Part shown: positions 1 through 8,185 of the stretch, in pieces | Layout of the letters: every line of letters starts with the position of its first letter | Numbering within the stretch: the stretch's first letter is position 1 | Virus record (IMG/VR): IMGVR_UViG_3300017788_000073 | Location: 1-38,987 of that record | Strand: one strand, 5' to 3' | From: a virus | Length of the DNA stretch: 38,987 bases | The notes under the pieces: model-generated | The model's input: the letters and a program-made list of their open reading frames with translations, nothing else | Told to the model about the DNA's origin: nothing | The model's database searches: none | Position numbers and translations under genes: made by a program

Positions 1-25
1 AATCAATTTCTGCGAAATGAGCCAT
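1..25 (-). CDS. 5' fragment of the MAHFAEI protein gene (second allele)
   Basis: Reading the minus strand from 25 gives ATG and the residues MAHFAEID before the window ends. This is the same start as the complete gene at 38543-38905. The four base differences from that copy all fall at third codon positions (Ala, His, Phe and Glu codons) and leave the protein unchanged. It is therefore a natural allele of the same gene, not a second gene, and its presence marks the contig junction. Confidence 0.85.
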
Positions 26-107
26 ATCAATTCTCCAAATGCAAAGCGGTGAGACTTTCTTCCTCACCAACGTAACCGACCGGGAAAGTGTTGAACGAAA
101 GCGATAC
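1..107. repeat. Terminal direct repeat, left copy (contig circularisation)
   Basis: Bases 1-107 match bases 38881-38987. Positions 21-107 are identical (87 bp). Within the first 20 bases there are four differences (positions 8, 14, 17, 20). The repeat spans the start of one gene and the end of the next, so joining the ends restores a normal gene order (small virion-region gene followed by the 2OG oxygenase). Inference: a circular or terminally redundant genome of about 38,880 bp cut at an arbitrary point by assembly. Confidence 0.93.
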
Positions 108-626
108 CCGCTCCTGCTGCACGGATTCCACCATGTGTGTAAGGCTAGACGGGAACAGCATCAGATCGCCTGCGCCGACCTCAAACCACCACGATTCTGA
201 GTTGTGCAGGTTCCAGTTGTTCGTCGGGATTTTGATCTGTTGGTAGCCGTCGCGGTAGAAGTAAATCTTGTCGCGCTCGCGTGCGGCCTTCATGTAGAGA
301 ACGCCGCTGATGAAACTGTTGGGATGCGCGTGCTTGTGGTGCCACTCGCCGGGCTTGCAGTAGTTGAGCCACGATTGAGTCACGCGTAAGCCCACCTCGT
401 TTTTCGGCGCGTAGATACTGCGTAGATACTCGCCCACGCTCGCTTCCACAAACGCCTTGAGGTTGGCCATCGTGTCGTGACGCAGCACATAGCGGTCGTT
501 GCTTGTGGTGTTGCCTTGGTTCTTGTGCGTCTCTTGCGAGTCCACAAAGGCAGTCTCCTCGGCGGTGTACTCACGACCGAGTTCAAACTTGGCGACCGCC
601 GTCGGGAATATGCTGTAGAGATTCAC
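27..626 (-). CDS. 2OG-Fe(II) oxygenase family protein (PF13759-like)
   Basis: A 199-residue putative 2-oxoglutarate/iron-dependent dioxygenase. The C-terminal double-stranded beta-helix shows the expected iron ligands: an HxH at about 99-101 inside WHHKHAHPNSFISGVLYM, a distal His at 164 (LTHMVES) and a candidate 2OG-binding Arg at 173 (ERVSLSFNTFP). Members of this family are frequent beside tail-fibre genes of aquatic phages, where the substrate is unknown; protein hydroxylation or tail-associated modification is inference. It starts at GTG 626, overlapping the stop of the upstream gene (GTGA). The last 81 bases of the gene are repeated at the right contig end. Confidence 0.85.
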   Translation of the reverse strand: MNLYSIFPTAVAKFELGREYTAEETAFVDSQETHKNQGNTTSNDRYVLRHDTMANLKAFVEASVGEYLRSIYAPKNEVGLRVTQSWLNYCKPGEWHHKHAHPNSFISGVLYMKAARERDKIYFYRDGYQQIKIPTNNWNLHNSESWWFEVGAGDLMLFPSSLTHMVESVQQERVSLSFNTFPVGYVGEEESLTALHLEN

Positions 627-871
627 GCGACCGCCTGTTCTATCTGGGCAACGTAATCGTCAAACACCTTCTGCTGCTCTGGCAGCAAGATCGTCGGCAC
701 CGCGTCTTCTAACTCTTTGATCTTTTCAATCGTGAACATGATTTCGTCCCAACTGGGTTTCGGCCTTGGGTCTTCCCAGCGCGTGATTTCGCGGTTGCTG
801 ATTTCCCACTTGGCACCGGGACGCAGCAAGTGCATCGCGGTATCTATGCCCATGAGTTGATATGTCTTCAT
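623..871 (-). CDS. Small tail-fibre-adjacent protein, XkdW-like
   Basis: 82 residues of unknown function. The pattern of a short N-terminal strand, then LLRPGAKWEISNREITRWED, a Pro-rich turn (PKPSWDEI) and a long charged helix resembles the XkdW/tail-accessory family that lies next to tail fibre genes. I see no signal peptide or membrane segment. It starts at ATG 871, four bases inside the end of the glycine-rich fibre gene (868), and its stop overlaps the start of the oxygenase, so the three genes are probably translationally coupled. A chaperone or assembly role for the fibre is inference. Confidence 0.6.
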   Translation of the reverse strand: MKTYQLMGIDTAMHLLRPGAKWEISNREITRWEDPRPKPSWDEIMFTIEKIKELEDAVPTILLPEQQKVFDDYVAQIEQAVA

Positions 872-2559
872 GTGAAGTTGACCTTAAGAATCACGATGCC
901 AGAGCCGCCGGAGCCGCCGGGGCCGGGAGTTAGCGCGCCGCCACCGCCACCACCGCCCGTGTTAGCGCCGCCATTTCCGCCAGCATACGACGGCCCTAAA
1001 GAGCCGTTGGCACCGGAGTTTAATGCAGAGCCGCCGCCAGTCCCTGCGGTGGTTTTGTTTGTGCCACCGCCACCGCCACCGCCAAGACCGCCATTCCCCG
1101 CTGTAGTGCCGTTATCCCATACCGCACCACCGCCACCGCCGCCATAGTAAAGGCTGCTGCCGGATATAGAGAACGCTTGGCCGTCCCCGCCGTTTCCACC
1201 GTTATTTGGAGACGTTGCGGCTCCTCCAGCAGCGCCAGCGCCACCACCTCCGCCGCCAGCATAAAGGGGAGAACTTCCGGCACTACTCGCGCCGCCATTA
1301 TTTCCGTATCCGGTTGCGCCAGATGGTGATGTTTGAGTTGCGGTGCCGCCAGAAATTGTTGGGCCGGAATTGCCGGGGCCACCGCCGCCACCGCTGCCGC
1401 CGTTTCTTCCAACTTGTCCTGTTGCGCTGTTTTGATGGTTTCCGCCGCCACCGCCTTTGTTAGCCGTCAGCCCGAAAGCCGATGAGTCGTTACCGTCATT
1501 TGATGTTGAACCACTCGCTCCGGCTATGCCTGCGCCACCAGCGCCAACTGCAATCGTGTACTCGGTTCCTGCTGTCACGGACTTTCCGGTTGCGTACACA
1601 ACGCCGCCAGCGCCGCCACCGCCAGATACATATGCTCCAGCGCCGCCACCACCTGCAACCACAAGAACGTCAACGCTCACCGCGCCAGCAGGTGCAGTCC
1701 ACTTCTGCGTGGACTTGAAGGTGAAGATTGAGGTTGTGGCTGGGATGTTGTACTTGAGCAGCACGATGCCGGAGCCGCCAGCGCCGCCGTTACCCCCAAA
1801 AATGCCGCCGCCACCTCCACCGCCTGTATTCGCGGTTCCCGCTGTGCCGCTTCCACTCCCACTACCAGCGCCGCCGCCTCCTGTACCGCCTGTACCACCG
1901 GGGCCGGGTGCAAAGTAAGACGCACCGCCTCCGCCACCGGCATAGGTGACGCTGCCGCCAGAAATACTAGAAGCGGTGCCATTGCCTCCATCGCCTCCAA
2001 CTCCGCCGCTGTTGTAAGCAGGGGTTTCGCCTGCCGCAGAAGCGCCACCACCGCCGCCGCCAGATGGGTCTGGGCCATAGTAATCGTTACCGCCACCAGC
2101 GTTTCCTTGTGACGGACTTACAGATGGCGTGTTACCAGCGCCTCCTAAAGATTGATTATCCCACGAGCCGCCGCCGCCTCCAGAACCTCCAGAACCTCCA
2201 GTTTTGGGGTTTGCGGTATTGTTTCCAGCACCGTAGCCACCGCCGGTTGAGGTAATCGTGCTGAATACAGAATTACCGCCTTGTGTGCCGGTATTTCCGG
2301 CAGCGCCACCAGCGCCGATTGTGACTGTGTAATCGGTTCCAGCCGTCACAGAAAGGCCAGTTCCTGTACGGAAACCCCCTGCACCGCCACCGCCGCCGCC
2401 AGCGTTTGCGCTGCCTCCACCTCCCGCCACCACAAGGTACTCAACCTCGGTGACACCCGCAGGGGCAGTCCATGTGCCGGTAGCGAGGAAGGTGGAGATG
2501 ACGGTGTATGGCGCTGCTGCTCCTTTGGCCGCCAGCAGCAAGTTCATAATGCCGCTCAT
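868..2559 (-). CDS. Glycine-rich tail fibre/adhesin with two tandem domains
   Basis: 563 residues dominated by Gly, Ala, Ser and Thr. Two homologous halves are visible. Residues about 20-277 begin STFLATGTWTAPAGV and end GSGIVLLKYNIP. Residues about 278-563 begin FTFKSTQKWTAPAGA and end GSGIVILKVNFT. Each half has a WTAPAG beta-strand opening, a VVAGGGG segment, a (S/K)VTAGTxYTI strand and long poly-Gly stretches. The pattern fits the glycine-rich domain family of phage tail proteins, in which Gly runs can pack as polyglycine-II helices and form a receptor-binding tip. Last large fibre gene before the small tail genes; host recognition is inferred. The repetitive G/C-rich DNA is a likely site of recombination and assembly error. 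Confidence 0.8.
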   Translation of the reverse strand: MSGIMNLLLAAKGAAAPYTVISTFLATGTWTAPAGVTEVEYLVVAGGGGSANAGGGGGGAGGFRTGTGLSVTAGTDYTVTIGAGGAAGNTGTQGGNSVFSTITSTGGGYGAGNNTANPKTGGSGGSGGGGGSWDNQSLGGAGNTPSVSPSQGNAGGGNDYYGPDPSGGGGGGASAAGETPAYNSGGVGGDGGNGTASSISGGSVTYAGGGGGASYFAPGPGGTGGTGGGGAGSGSGSGTAGTANTGGGGGGGIFGGNGGAGGSGIVLLKYNIPATTSIFTFKSTQKWTAPAGAVSVDVLVVAGGGGAGAYVSGGGGAGGVVYATGKSVTAGTEYTIAVGAGGAGIAGASGSTSNDGNDSSAFGLTANKGGGGGNHQNSATGQVGRNGGSGGGGGPGNSGPTISGGTATQTSPSGATGYGNNGGASSAGSSPLYAGGGGGGAGAAGGAATSPNNGGNGGDGQAFSISGSSLYYGGGGGGAVWDNGTTAGNGGLGGGGGGGTNKTTAGTGGGSALNSGANGSLGPSYAGGNGGANTGGGGGGGALTPGPGGSGGSGIVILKVNFT

Positions 2560-2563
2560 GGCT

Positions 2564-3355
2564 TTAGCTCACGTTGCCGGAGATAACGCAGACCGTACCA
2601 GAGAGAAACAGTATCGTCGCCACACCTCGTGTTGCCAAAGTCACGCTGGCCTTGTCCACATCCGTACCCGCGATATACGCGGTCGTGATCGTGCAGGTGA
2701 TGGTCGCGCCGCTTGAGGTGTTGTTGAAGATGGACAGCACATCGCCAGCGGCAAATGTGGCGTCGGGAATCGTAATCGCACCCGATGCGCCCAGCTCAAT
2801 GAACTTGCCGACATCGCCTACCACAAGGTCGTAGTTTGCGGTCTTGGCCGATCCCGACTGCGGGACGTTGCGGAAACCGACCGTCATCGTCTCTGCTGGG
2901 AACGTCACCGTATTGGTGCCCGCTGCGGCAGGGACTGCAAAGGTGATGGTGCCGGACGAAGAGCCGTTCATCTTGACATCGCCCGACGCAAAGGTCTGAG
3001 CGGCAGTAAACGTCTGCGCGGTGCCAAGTACCGCAACCGTACTAGTCACGTTCGGCAAGGTTAGCGTCGTGCTGGACGACAACGTAGCCGGGGTCAGCGT
3101 GACGGCATACGAACTAGTGCCACCTGCGCGGCCTGCAACCACCACCGCATCTTGCGTTGAGGCCGCCTCAGAGCGAATCGCATTCGCCGCACGGAACGTC
3201 TGCGCGGCGGTGAACGTATTTGCCGTGCCGGTTACCAGGCCAAGCAGGTTCGTGCCGGTGAGTTTGAAGTTGGCTCCCGAGCGTGCAATGACATATTCGT
3301 CGCCCGCTTGTGCCGGGGCGCCAGAACTCAATGCACTGATTTTTGTGTCGGCCAT
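2564..3355 (-). CDS. Tail fibre protein with shared C-terminal domain
   Basis: 263 residues. The N-terminus (MADTKISALSSGAPAQAGDE followed by YVIARSG) is a common virion-attachment opening of phage tail fibres. The middle has repeated beta-rich segments with two TFTAAQTF motifs (about residues 47-54 and 115-122). The C-terminal part, from about 160, resembles the C-terminus of the fibre at 30536-31336: FRNVPQ versus YRDAPQ, then ANYDLVVGDVGKFIEL versus DSYTLALSDRGKSILM, then a hydrophobic end. ATG 3355 has a GAGG ribosome site six bases upstream. Probably a trimeric fibre or adaptor between spike and glycine-rich adhesin. Confidence 0.75.
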   Translation of the reverse strand: MADTKISALSSGAPAQAGDEYVIARSGANFKLTGTNLLGLVTGTANTFTAAQTFRAANAIRSEAASTQDAVVVAGRAGGTSSYAVTLTPATLSSSTTLTLPNVTSTVAVLGTAQTFTAAQTFASGDVKMNGSSSGTITFAVPAAAGTNTVTFPAETMTVGFRNVPQSGSAKTANYDLVVGDVGKFIELGASGAITIPDATFAAGDVLSIFNNTSSGATITCTITTAYIAGTDVDKASVTLATRGVATILFLSGTVCVISGNVS

Positions 3356-3372
3356 GATAAACCTCGATTAAA

Positions 3373-5037
3373 TTAAATCAGCGTTTCCGCAACGGTGAGC
3401 AAATCAATGGAGTCAGTTACGTCATTCGCCGTAGCGGCGGCGGTCGTTTTGCTTGAAAGACCGACGTAGTTAGTGAAGAAATCAGAGTCGGTGGCAAAGT
3501 CAAACACTTCGTACTCCAGTACGCAGCGAATGTTAACTACTTGGAAAGCGCCAAAGTTACCGCAAACAAGACCAATGCCCATCGGCACGTTGTCGGTTTT
3601 GCCGGTAATGAAATACAGACCCGTGATCTGGCCACCCGAGGGATTGTTAAACACTTGGTCTACGCACAACTTGGCCGCGTAGGGGGATGTTGCGCTGTCA
3701 GCCACCAGATATTTAAACGTGACATCCGCAACGTGCATACCCGAGCCGCTGTTGCCATAGACGTACACCTTTAGCCGAGCGCCAAAACTTTTGAAGTTTA
3801 GGAACGTAAAGGTGCTGTTAAAGCGAAAGATGACTTTACTGTCGGGGTCTGCCGCTTGGAAGGTGCCAGCATCATTGTTCGCCTCCGGCATCGTGCCGTC
3901 GATGAAAAACTGCTCGAAGTACGTTGCGCCAGTTCCCACGACGTTGCGGTCGTTGGTCGTTTTGCTCGTCAAAAAATACTTAGCAAAATTGCTAACGTTT
4001 TCGGGCTGCATATATCGCAGGTTGGCCTGCGAGGTCCACGAAGCGTTTTCGTTGGATTGGCCCAAAAACAAATTGTTAGACAGCCCGGTTACGCCTTCAG
4101 AAAACTCAAATCCATAGGCTTCGGTCGTGTAACCAACAAACACGTTGTACGCCGCGTACTGCGTCAATTTGAAGCAGATCGCCAGCGGCGACATCGTAAC
4201 AATCGTGTAGCAAGTCAATCCGCTAAACACGTTTTCAATGCAGCCGTGGGTTGCGTTGCCCTTCAGTTCGTAGTGAACGTGGCACTCGCGGGTGATACCG
4301 TTGGTAAACACGTTGACGTTGGCAAGACCGCCCAAAAACACGCCGATATCACAGTTTGTGATGTGGTAATTGCTGACTCGGTTGGCAAACTGCACGCGAG
4401 CGGTGGTGGCCGACCCATCAAACTTAATGCCAAAGCATGAGGTCGCGCCCGTGGTATCGGTCGTGCGGTGCCCCATAATGTAAATATTGTCCATCGACGC
4501 ATACGTCGTCGTGGCAACCGGGTCCATGCCAATAATGCCGTCGGTGCCGCCGCCAACTTTTTGATGGTCAAACTGCAAGTGATGAATGCCAGAGCATTCC
4601 TTCAACCGAACGATTGGGCCGTTAGAACTTGCTGAGTCTTTGAAAAGCAGCGTGCCGTCCTTGCCAGGATGCCCCGGAAAGTAATCGCCCGTGTTGGTTT
4701 CGCCGTGCATGACGCCGCCAAGCGGAATGTCGAGCGTTCCGTTGATCCGATAACGACCTGCCGGAAGAAAGACAATGTTGTTTTCGTTCAGCGCAAGCTG
4801 AATCGCGGCGGTGGAGTCCGCAATGCCCGTGTTATCCGCGCCGTAATCCAAGGCGCTGACGATATCGCGCAGCTTGCTCTGGATCGTGCGAGTAGTCCCC
4901 GACCCTGCCGGAGCGAAGCCCAATTCGTTCAGCGAAGCCTTTTTGGTAATGCCACCTTGGACGACAGGCACAACATCCGCTGGCGATACCGGCGAGGTTG
5001 CATCGGGCAACTGAGAAATCTTGATAGTGGTAGCCAC
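3373..5037 (-). CDS. Tailspike with pectate-lyase-like beta-helix
   Basis: 554 residues. The N-terminal 60 residues (TTIKISQLPDATSPVSPADV, then VPVVQGG) look like a virion-binding head. At about 60-75, VSALDYGADNTGIADSTAAI is the characteristic opening of the pectate-lyase-superfamily right-handed beta-helix (PF12708) found in tailspikes. It is followed by a parallel-helix region rich in Asn, Gly and Val and a beta-rich C-terminal domain. Such spikes bind and often degrade surface polysaccharide; I cannot assign catalytic residues or substrate. It starts at GTG 5037 with a GGAG site that lies inside the end of the upstream gene, suggesting coupling. Confidence 0.82.
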   Translation of the reverse strand: MATTIKISQLPDATSPVSPADVVPVVQGGITKKASLNELGFAPAGSGTTRTIQSKLRDIVSALDYGADNTGIADSTAAIQLALNENNIVFLPAGRYRINGTLDIPLGGVMHGETNTGDYFPGHPGKDGTLLFKDSASSNGPIVRLKECSGIHHLQFDHQKVGGGTDGIIGMDPVATTTYASMDNIYIMGHRTTDTTGATSCFGIKFDGSATTARVQFANRVSNYHITNCDIGVFLGGLANVNVFTNGITRECHVHYELKGNATHGCIENVFSGLTCYTIVTMSPLAICFKLTQYAAYNVFVGYTTEAYGFEFSEGVTGLSNNLFLGQSNENASWTSQANLRYMQPENVSNFAKYFLTSKTTNDRNVVGTGATYFEQFFIDGTMPEANNDAGTFQAADPDSKVIFRFNSTFTFLNFKSFGARLKVYVYGNSGSGMHVADVTFKYLVADSATSPYAAKLCVDQVFNNPSGGQITGLYFITGKTDNVPMGIGLVCGNFGAFQVVNIRCVLEYEVFDFATDSDFFTNYVGLSSKTTAAATANDVTDSIDLLTVAETLI

Positions 5038-5041
5038 GCGT

Positions 5042-5212
5042 TTACTCCAGTTCTATTTTGCTGTCGTCTTCTAACAGCACAAACGAGTCGTCTTCAAGCA
5101 ATAAATACGATGCCGTTGGCGCAACAGCCGGTGGCGGCGCCCCCAACGCAATAATCGACCCAAGCCCAAGGCTTAAGCCGTTTGCAGGGGATATGCCGTA
5201 AAAAACTGTCAT
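5042..5212 (-). CDS. Small virion-region protein with LLLEDDS repeats
   Basis: A 56-residue protein (MTVFYGISPANGLSLGLG at the start, SKIELE at the end) found by reading the gap between two larger genes. ATG 5210-5212 overlaps the upstream stop as TAATG, and it ends five bases before the spike start, so it fits the operon exactly. The C-terminal half contains LLLEDDSFVLLEDDSKIELE, a short repeat also seen in the gp10-like protein (32037-33755). A Pro/Ala linker (APPPAVAPTA) separates it from a hydrophobic N-terminal segment. Function unknown; probably a minor structural peptide. Confidence 0.65.
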   Translation of the reverse strand: MTVFYGISPANGLSLGLGSIIALGAPPPAVAPTASYLLLEDDSFVLLEDDSKIELE

Positions 5213-5514
5213 TAGGTGCCGCTAATTGGCTTGGCGTAGACGTTGCCACTTGAGGCAACCTGGATAGCCGATACGCGCCACGGGCCGCCAGTACCCTTCG
5301 GCACAGCAAACGGCACAGGGACGTTTGCCGGGATCGGGGTGCTGCTGGTGGTCGCCGTAACGCCATTACCAATCGCAATATACGCGGCAGTCGTAGTCCA
5401 CACCAACAGGGCTTCTACGCCCGCATCCCACGTCCCCGTAGACCCGGCAGTACCCGTGTAGGAGGCAGTCTTGGCCGGAAACAGACTGTCATCAAGTGGG
5501 TTAAGTAATTGCAT
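5212..5514 (-). CDS. Phage structural-region protein, unknown
   Basis: 100 residues, mostly beta-strand and Thr/Ala/Gly/Pro-rich, with no membrane segment. Segments such as TPIPANVPVPFAVPKGTGG and WRVSAIQVASSGNVYAKPI are of the type seen in small phage proteins encoded near portal and tail genes, probably a beta-barrel. It starts at ATG 5514, 10 bases after the DUF5856 gene ends, and overlaps the next gene at TAATG. A neck or decoration role is possible but nothing in the sequence proves it. Confidence 0.65.
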   Translation of the reverse strand: MQLLNPLDDSLFPAKTASYTGTAGSTGTWDAGVEALLVWTTTAAYIAIGNGVTATTSSTPIPANVPVPFAVPKGTGGPWRVSAIQVASSGNVYAKPISGT

Positions 5515-5524
5515 TATCTATACC

Positions 5525-5887
5525 TCACGCGAGGAATTTCAACTTGTAAAGGGTCGAAAGATACAGCGCCACCACCTCGTCAATGATGTTCTGTATCGCA
5601 GAATCTTTTTCGTCGCAAACCTTGTAGCGGTTAGCCTCAATGTCCGCGAGCGAGTCGGTCAGAAACTCAATGATATTGCCCTGTTTCTTCGCCGATTGCA
5701 GGGTAATTGGGCCAATCAGACCGTGTCGCCCTTGGTAGGCTTCGGCAAAGTCATCGGCCAAGTCCACAACGCCATCGTAAAACGACTTCAGCGCCTTGTG
5801 CTTGGCATACGATCTTGTATTGAGATGTACGCTGTGGGCGACATCCCGCGCCAAGAACAAGTGCCCTACGAAGTCCGACGCCTTCAT
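5525..5887 (-). CDS. DUF5856 family helical protein
   Basis: 120 residues, almost entirely helical, matching my memory of the DUF5856 family of aquatic phages: MKASDFVGHLFLARDVAHSV opening, NTRSYAKHKAL, AEAYQGRHGLIGPITL, and the closing NIIDEVVALYLSTLYKLKFL. The His and Glu/Asp spacing (H9, H18, H29, D39-D46, E49) resembles ferritin/Dps-like four-helix proteins, so metal binding is possible but unproven. The start overlaps the portal stop as ATGA, implying coupled expression with the portal. Confidence 0.75.
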   Translation of the reverse strand: MKASDFVGHLFLARDVAHSVHLNTRSYAKHKALKSFYDGVVDLADDFAEAYQGRHGLIGPITLQSAKKQGNIIEFLTDSLADIEANRYKVCDEKDSAIQNIIDEVVALYLSTLYKLKFLA

Positions 5888-8043
5888 TGCATCTCTCCTC
5901 CCATCATGGGAGTTTCACGTGAAACCGAGGGCGCTACCAAGTCCCCTGTTGACATCATACCTGCAAGTGTGCCTGCAATGATATCTTGAACTTGTTGCTC
6001 GTTGAGGCCCGTCTCCACGGCCTTGATGCGGTCGGTTTCGGCTTGATACGCCTTGACCTGCGCCTCGAACTCCTTGACCTCAACCTCACGCGCTTCCATC
6101 GACTGCTGGACGTTCTGAAGCATATTGAACATCTGCTCCATCTCCGCGCCCATCGCTTGAATCTGCTGCTGCGCGGCTTGGAGTGCGGGTGATTCGTCGG
6201 AGGCTTCGAGCAACTTCGGATCAATCGTCTTGGCGAGCCGCTCGGCAATCTCCTGCGCCCCCGGCCAGTCCATGTTCTTGACGAAGAGGTCGCCGGCCAC
6301 CGCCCACAACTGCGGGTTGGCTTGCAAAATCTCGCCCATCGCCACCATCGCTTCCTGCCGCTTGGTGTAGTACGAGGGGCCGGTCGTAACCGCGACATCG
6401 TACTTACCCACCGACGGGTTGTAGATTTTCTCGATGACGATGCCCGATTCGTCCATGATCTTACGCACGGGTTCGGGCTGCGTCGGGTCGATCCGCACGG
6501 TGTCGGTTTCCCCGTCCATGCCGATGATGCGAGCAATCCGCTGCGTGTCGTAAATCTTCGGGATCAAGTCAACGAGTTGACGCGTGACATAGCGAATGGC
6601 GCGAGCCAGGTTATCGACGTAATGGTAGGTGCCTGTGTCGCCTTGCCGTTCACGCGCCAAGATAGCCCGACCCGAGCGCTCGTTAGACGTGGCGCCGAGG
6701 CTAGAGTCATATTGACCCGTTGTTGCTTTGATATCGTCCGATGCGCCCATTTTGGCCTGTATAAGGCCCGTCTGGGGCAGGGGCGGGGCTGCACGCTGCG
6801 GGAGCGGCAATACGCCACCCTGCGCGTCGGTCACGTCTGGATTGACCTCCAAATACGGCCAGTTGCTCGTATTGGCGGTTTTCCACTGGTGTTCGTAGCC
6901 TTCAAACTGACCGCCGTAGCCGATGAACGGGGCTTTGGGGGCGAGCGCGAGCATTTCGGCTTCTTGGCTCACCCAGTAGTTGTACATCCGCTGGGCGTCC
7001 TTGGCGTTACGCACCAAGCCAGAGATATACAACCGTCCATCAACCTCGAACTCGTTACCGACCACGCGCACGACCGGAATCCACTTACCCGGCCACTCCT
7101 GCTCTTCGAGGATTTCGTAGCCGTTGGTCTTCATCCACTTGATGCGGCGGACTTCGACATCACGCGAGCGAATGGGCTTGAGGCCCATCATCTCCATCTG
7201 CTTGGCTTCGGGCGAACCACCGTAGGCCGTGACGTTACCGGGATAGAGGTGCAGCTTTACGCTGTCGTAGTAGGCGTAAAAATACTCAGCAATCCGCACC
7301 GAATCTTCGCGTATCCACTGTGAGAGTTGTTCGTCACCGACGCCGCGAGTGCTGATGGAGGAGATCGGTTCGGCGTTCGGAAACAGCCGCTCAAACTCGT
7401 CCTTCGGCATATCTTCGGTGATAAAGCAGTATTCGGCGTCCGAGCCGCACGGGTCTTGGATGTGCGGGTCCATGTAGACGCTGAAACTGTTGCGGATGCG
7501 GCAGATACGGAGGTCTTGGTCGAACGTATCGTCGTCGCAGTATTCGGTGAGGATACGGACGTACCCTTCGCCGAAGGTGACCTGGTTATCGCAGGCGGTG
7601 TCGTAAGCGACATCGGCGTCCGAGATGTACTCGATATGGCGCACCATGCCGTCGAACACTTGCGCGACTTCGATGTCGGCCTTGTCATCGACGGGAATGA
7701 CCTTACCCGCAGGACGGTTCTGGCGCTGATCGTTCGTCACCTGACGAACGTGCTGCGGGAGTTTGTTGATGGTGAGGCAGGGGCGAGCGTTAATCGTCTG
7801 CCCTTGCACCGCGCCACGGGTCGCCAAAACCTCTTGCGGCCATTGCCAACGGTTGTCTGGCGAGCCTGCCATAAAGCGCAGGTCATCGAGTTCGCTGTCG
7901 CGGGACTCGCTATAGGCCGACAGGGACTGTTGCAGACGGTCGCGCATCCGCGCCAATACGTCTGCCGCATCGCGGGTTTTACGCGACTGCGGGGAGTTGG
8001 CGACTTGCGCCGCCCCTTTGATGCCTGTCGGGTCTTGGGCCAT
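5884..8043 (-). CDS. Portal protein, P22-type
   Basis: 719 residues from ATG 8043 (MAQDPTGIKGAAQVANS); an open frame extends further upstream but runs antisense over the preceding small gene and reads as Arg/Ser-rich noise. The body has typical P22-portal features: LNTKLP-like TINKLPQHVRQVTNDQRQNR, a DIEVAQVFDGMVRHIEY helix, CRIRNSFSVYMDPHIQDPCG, and a long C-terminal coiled coil (about 620-690) rich in Gln and Glu, equivalent to the portal barrel. The dodecameric portal is the DNA gate and docking site for terminase and tail. It lies downstream of terminase, as usual, but upstream of tail fibres, with scaffold and coat on the far side of the contig junction. Confidence 0.9.
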   Translation of the reverse strand: MAQDPTGIKGAAQVANSPQSRKTRDAADVLARMRDRLQQSLSAYSESRDSELDDLRFMAGSPDNRWQWPQEVLATRGAVQGQTINARPCLTINKLPQHVRQVTNDQRQNRPAGKVIPVDDKADIEVAQVFDGMVRHIEYISDADVAYDTACDNQVTFGEGYVRILTEYCDDDTFDQDLRICRIRNSFSVYMDPHIQDPCGSDAEYCFITEDMPKDEFERLFPNAEPISSISTRGVGDEQLSQWIREDSVRIAEYFYAYYDSVKLHLYPGNVTAYGGSPEAKQMEMMGLKPIRSRDVEVRRIKWMKTNGYEILEEQEWPGKWIPVVRVVGNEFEVDGRLYISGLVRNAKDAQRMYNYWVSQEAEMLALAPKAPFIGYGGQFEGYEHQWKTANTSNWPYLEVNPDVTDAQGGVLPLPQRAAPPLPQTGLIQAKMGASDDIKATTGQYDSSLGATSNERSGRAILARERQGDTGTYHYVDNLARAIRYVTRQLVDLIPKIYDTQRIARIIGMDGETDTVRIDPTQPEPVRKIMDESGIVIEKIYNPSVGKYDVAVTTGPSYYTKRQEAMVAMGEILQANPQLWAVAGDLFVKNMDWPGAQEIAERLAKTIDPKLLEASDESPALQAAQQQIQAMGAEMEQMFNMLQNVQQSMEAREVEVKEFEAQVKAYQAETDRIKAVETGLNEQQVQDIIAGTLAGMMSTGDLVAPSVSRETPMMGGEMQ

Positions 8044-8044
8044 G

Positions 8045-8185
8045 TTATTTGCGCTTTTTGCCTTGGGCCTTACGCTTGACCGAATACGCAATGGCGAGGG
8101 CTTGCTTGACGGGCTTGCCTGCCTTGACTTCCGCCTTGATGTTCTTGCGGAATGCGCCTTTGGACGCGGACTTGACAAGCGGCAT
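8045..8185 (-). CDS. Small basic protein between terminase and portal
   Basis: 46 residues, strongly Lys/Arg-rich: [20 protein letters not shown] followed by [20 protein letters not shown] and a basic tail. The motif AGKPxKQAxAIAYS is recurrent in tiny phage proteins encoded just before portal genes. Its ATG overlaps the upstream stop (TAATG) and it ends one base before the portal ATG. It is too short for default gene callers. The charge suggests nucleic-acid or capsid-interior binding, but the role is unknown. Confidence 0.7.
   Translation of the reverse strand: MPLVKSASKGAFRKNIKAEVKAGKPVKQALAIAYSVKRKAQGKKRK

Noticed and set aside
868-2559. G/C-rich glycine repeats as a non-coding repeat array or CRISPR
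   Set aside because: The periodicity is codon-based, the frame is open for 563 codons and the protein has defined beta segments.
6322-7323. 333-codon plus-strand open frame antisense to the portal
   Set aside because: Shadow frame; the portal on the other strand has clear family features and this one has none.
8044-8178. N-terminal extension of the portal to 8178
   Set aside because: Arg/Ser/Pro-rich translation over another small gene; ATG 8043 directly follows that gene's stop and gives a normal portal start.
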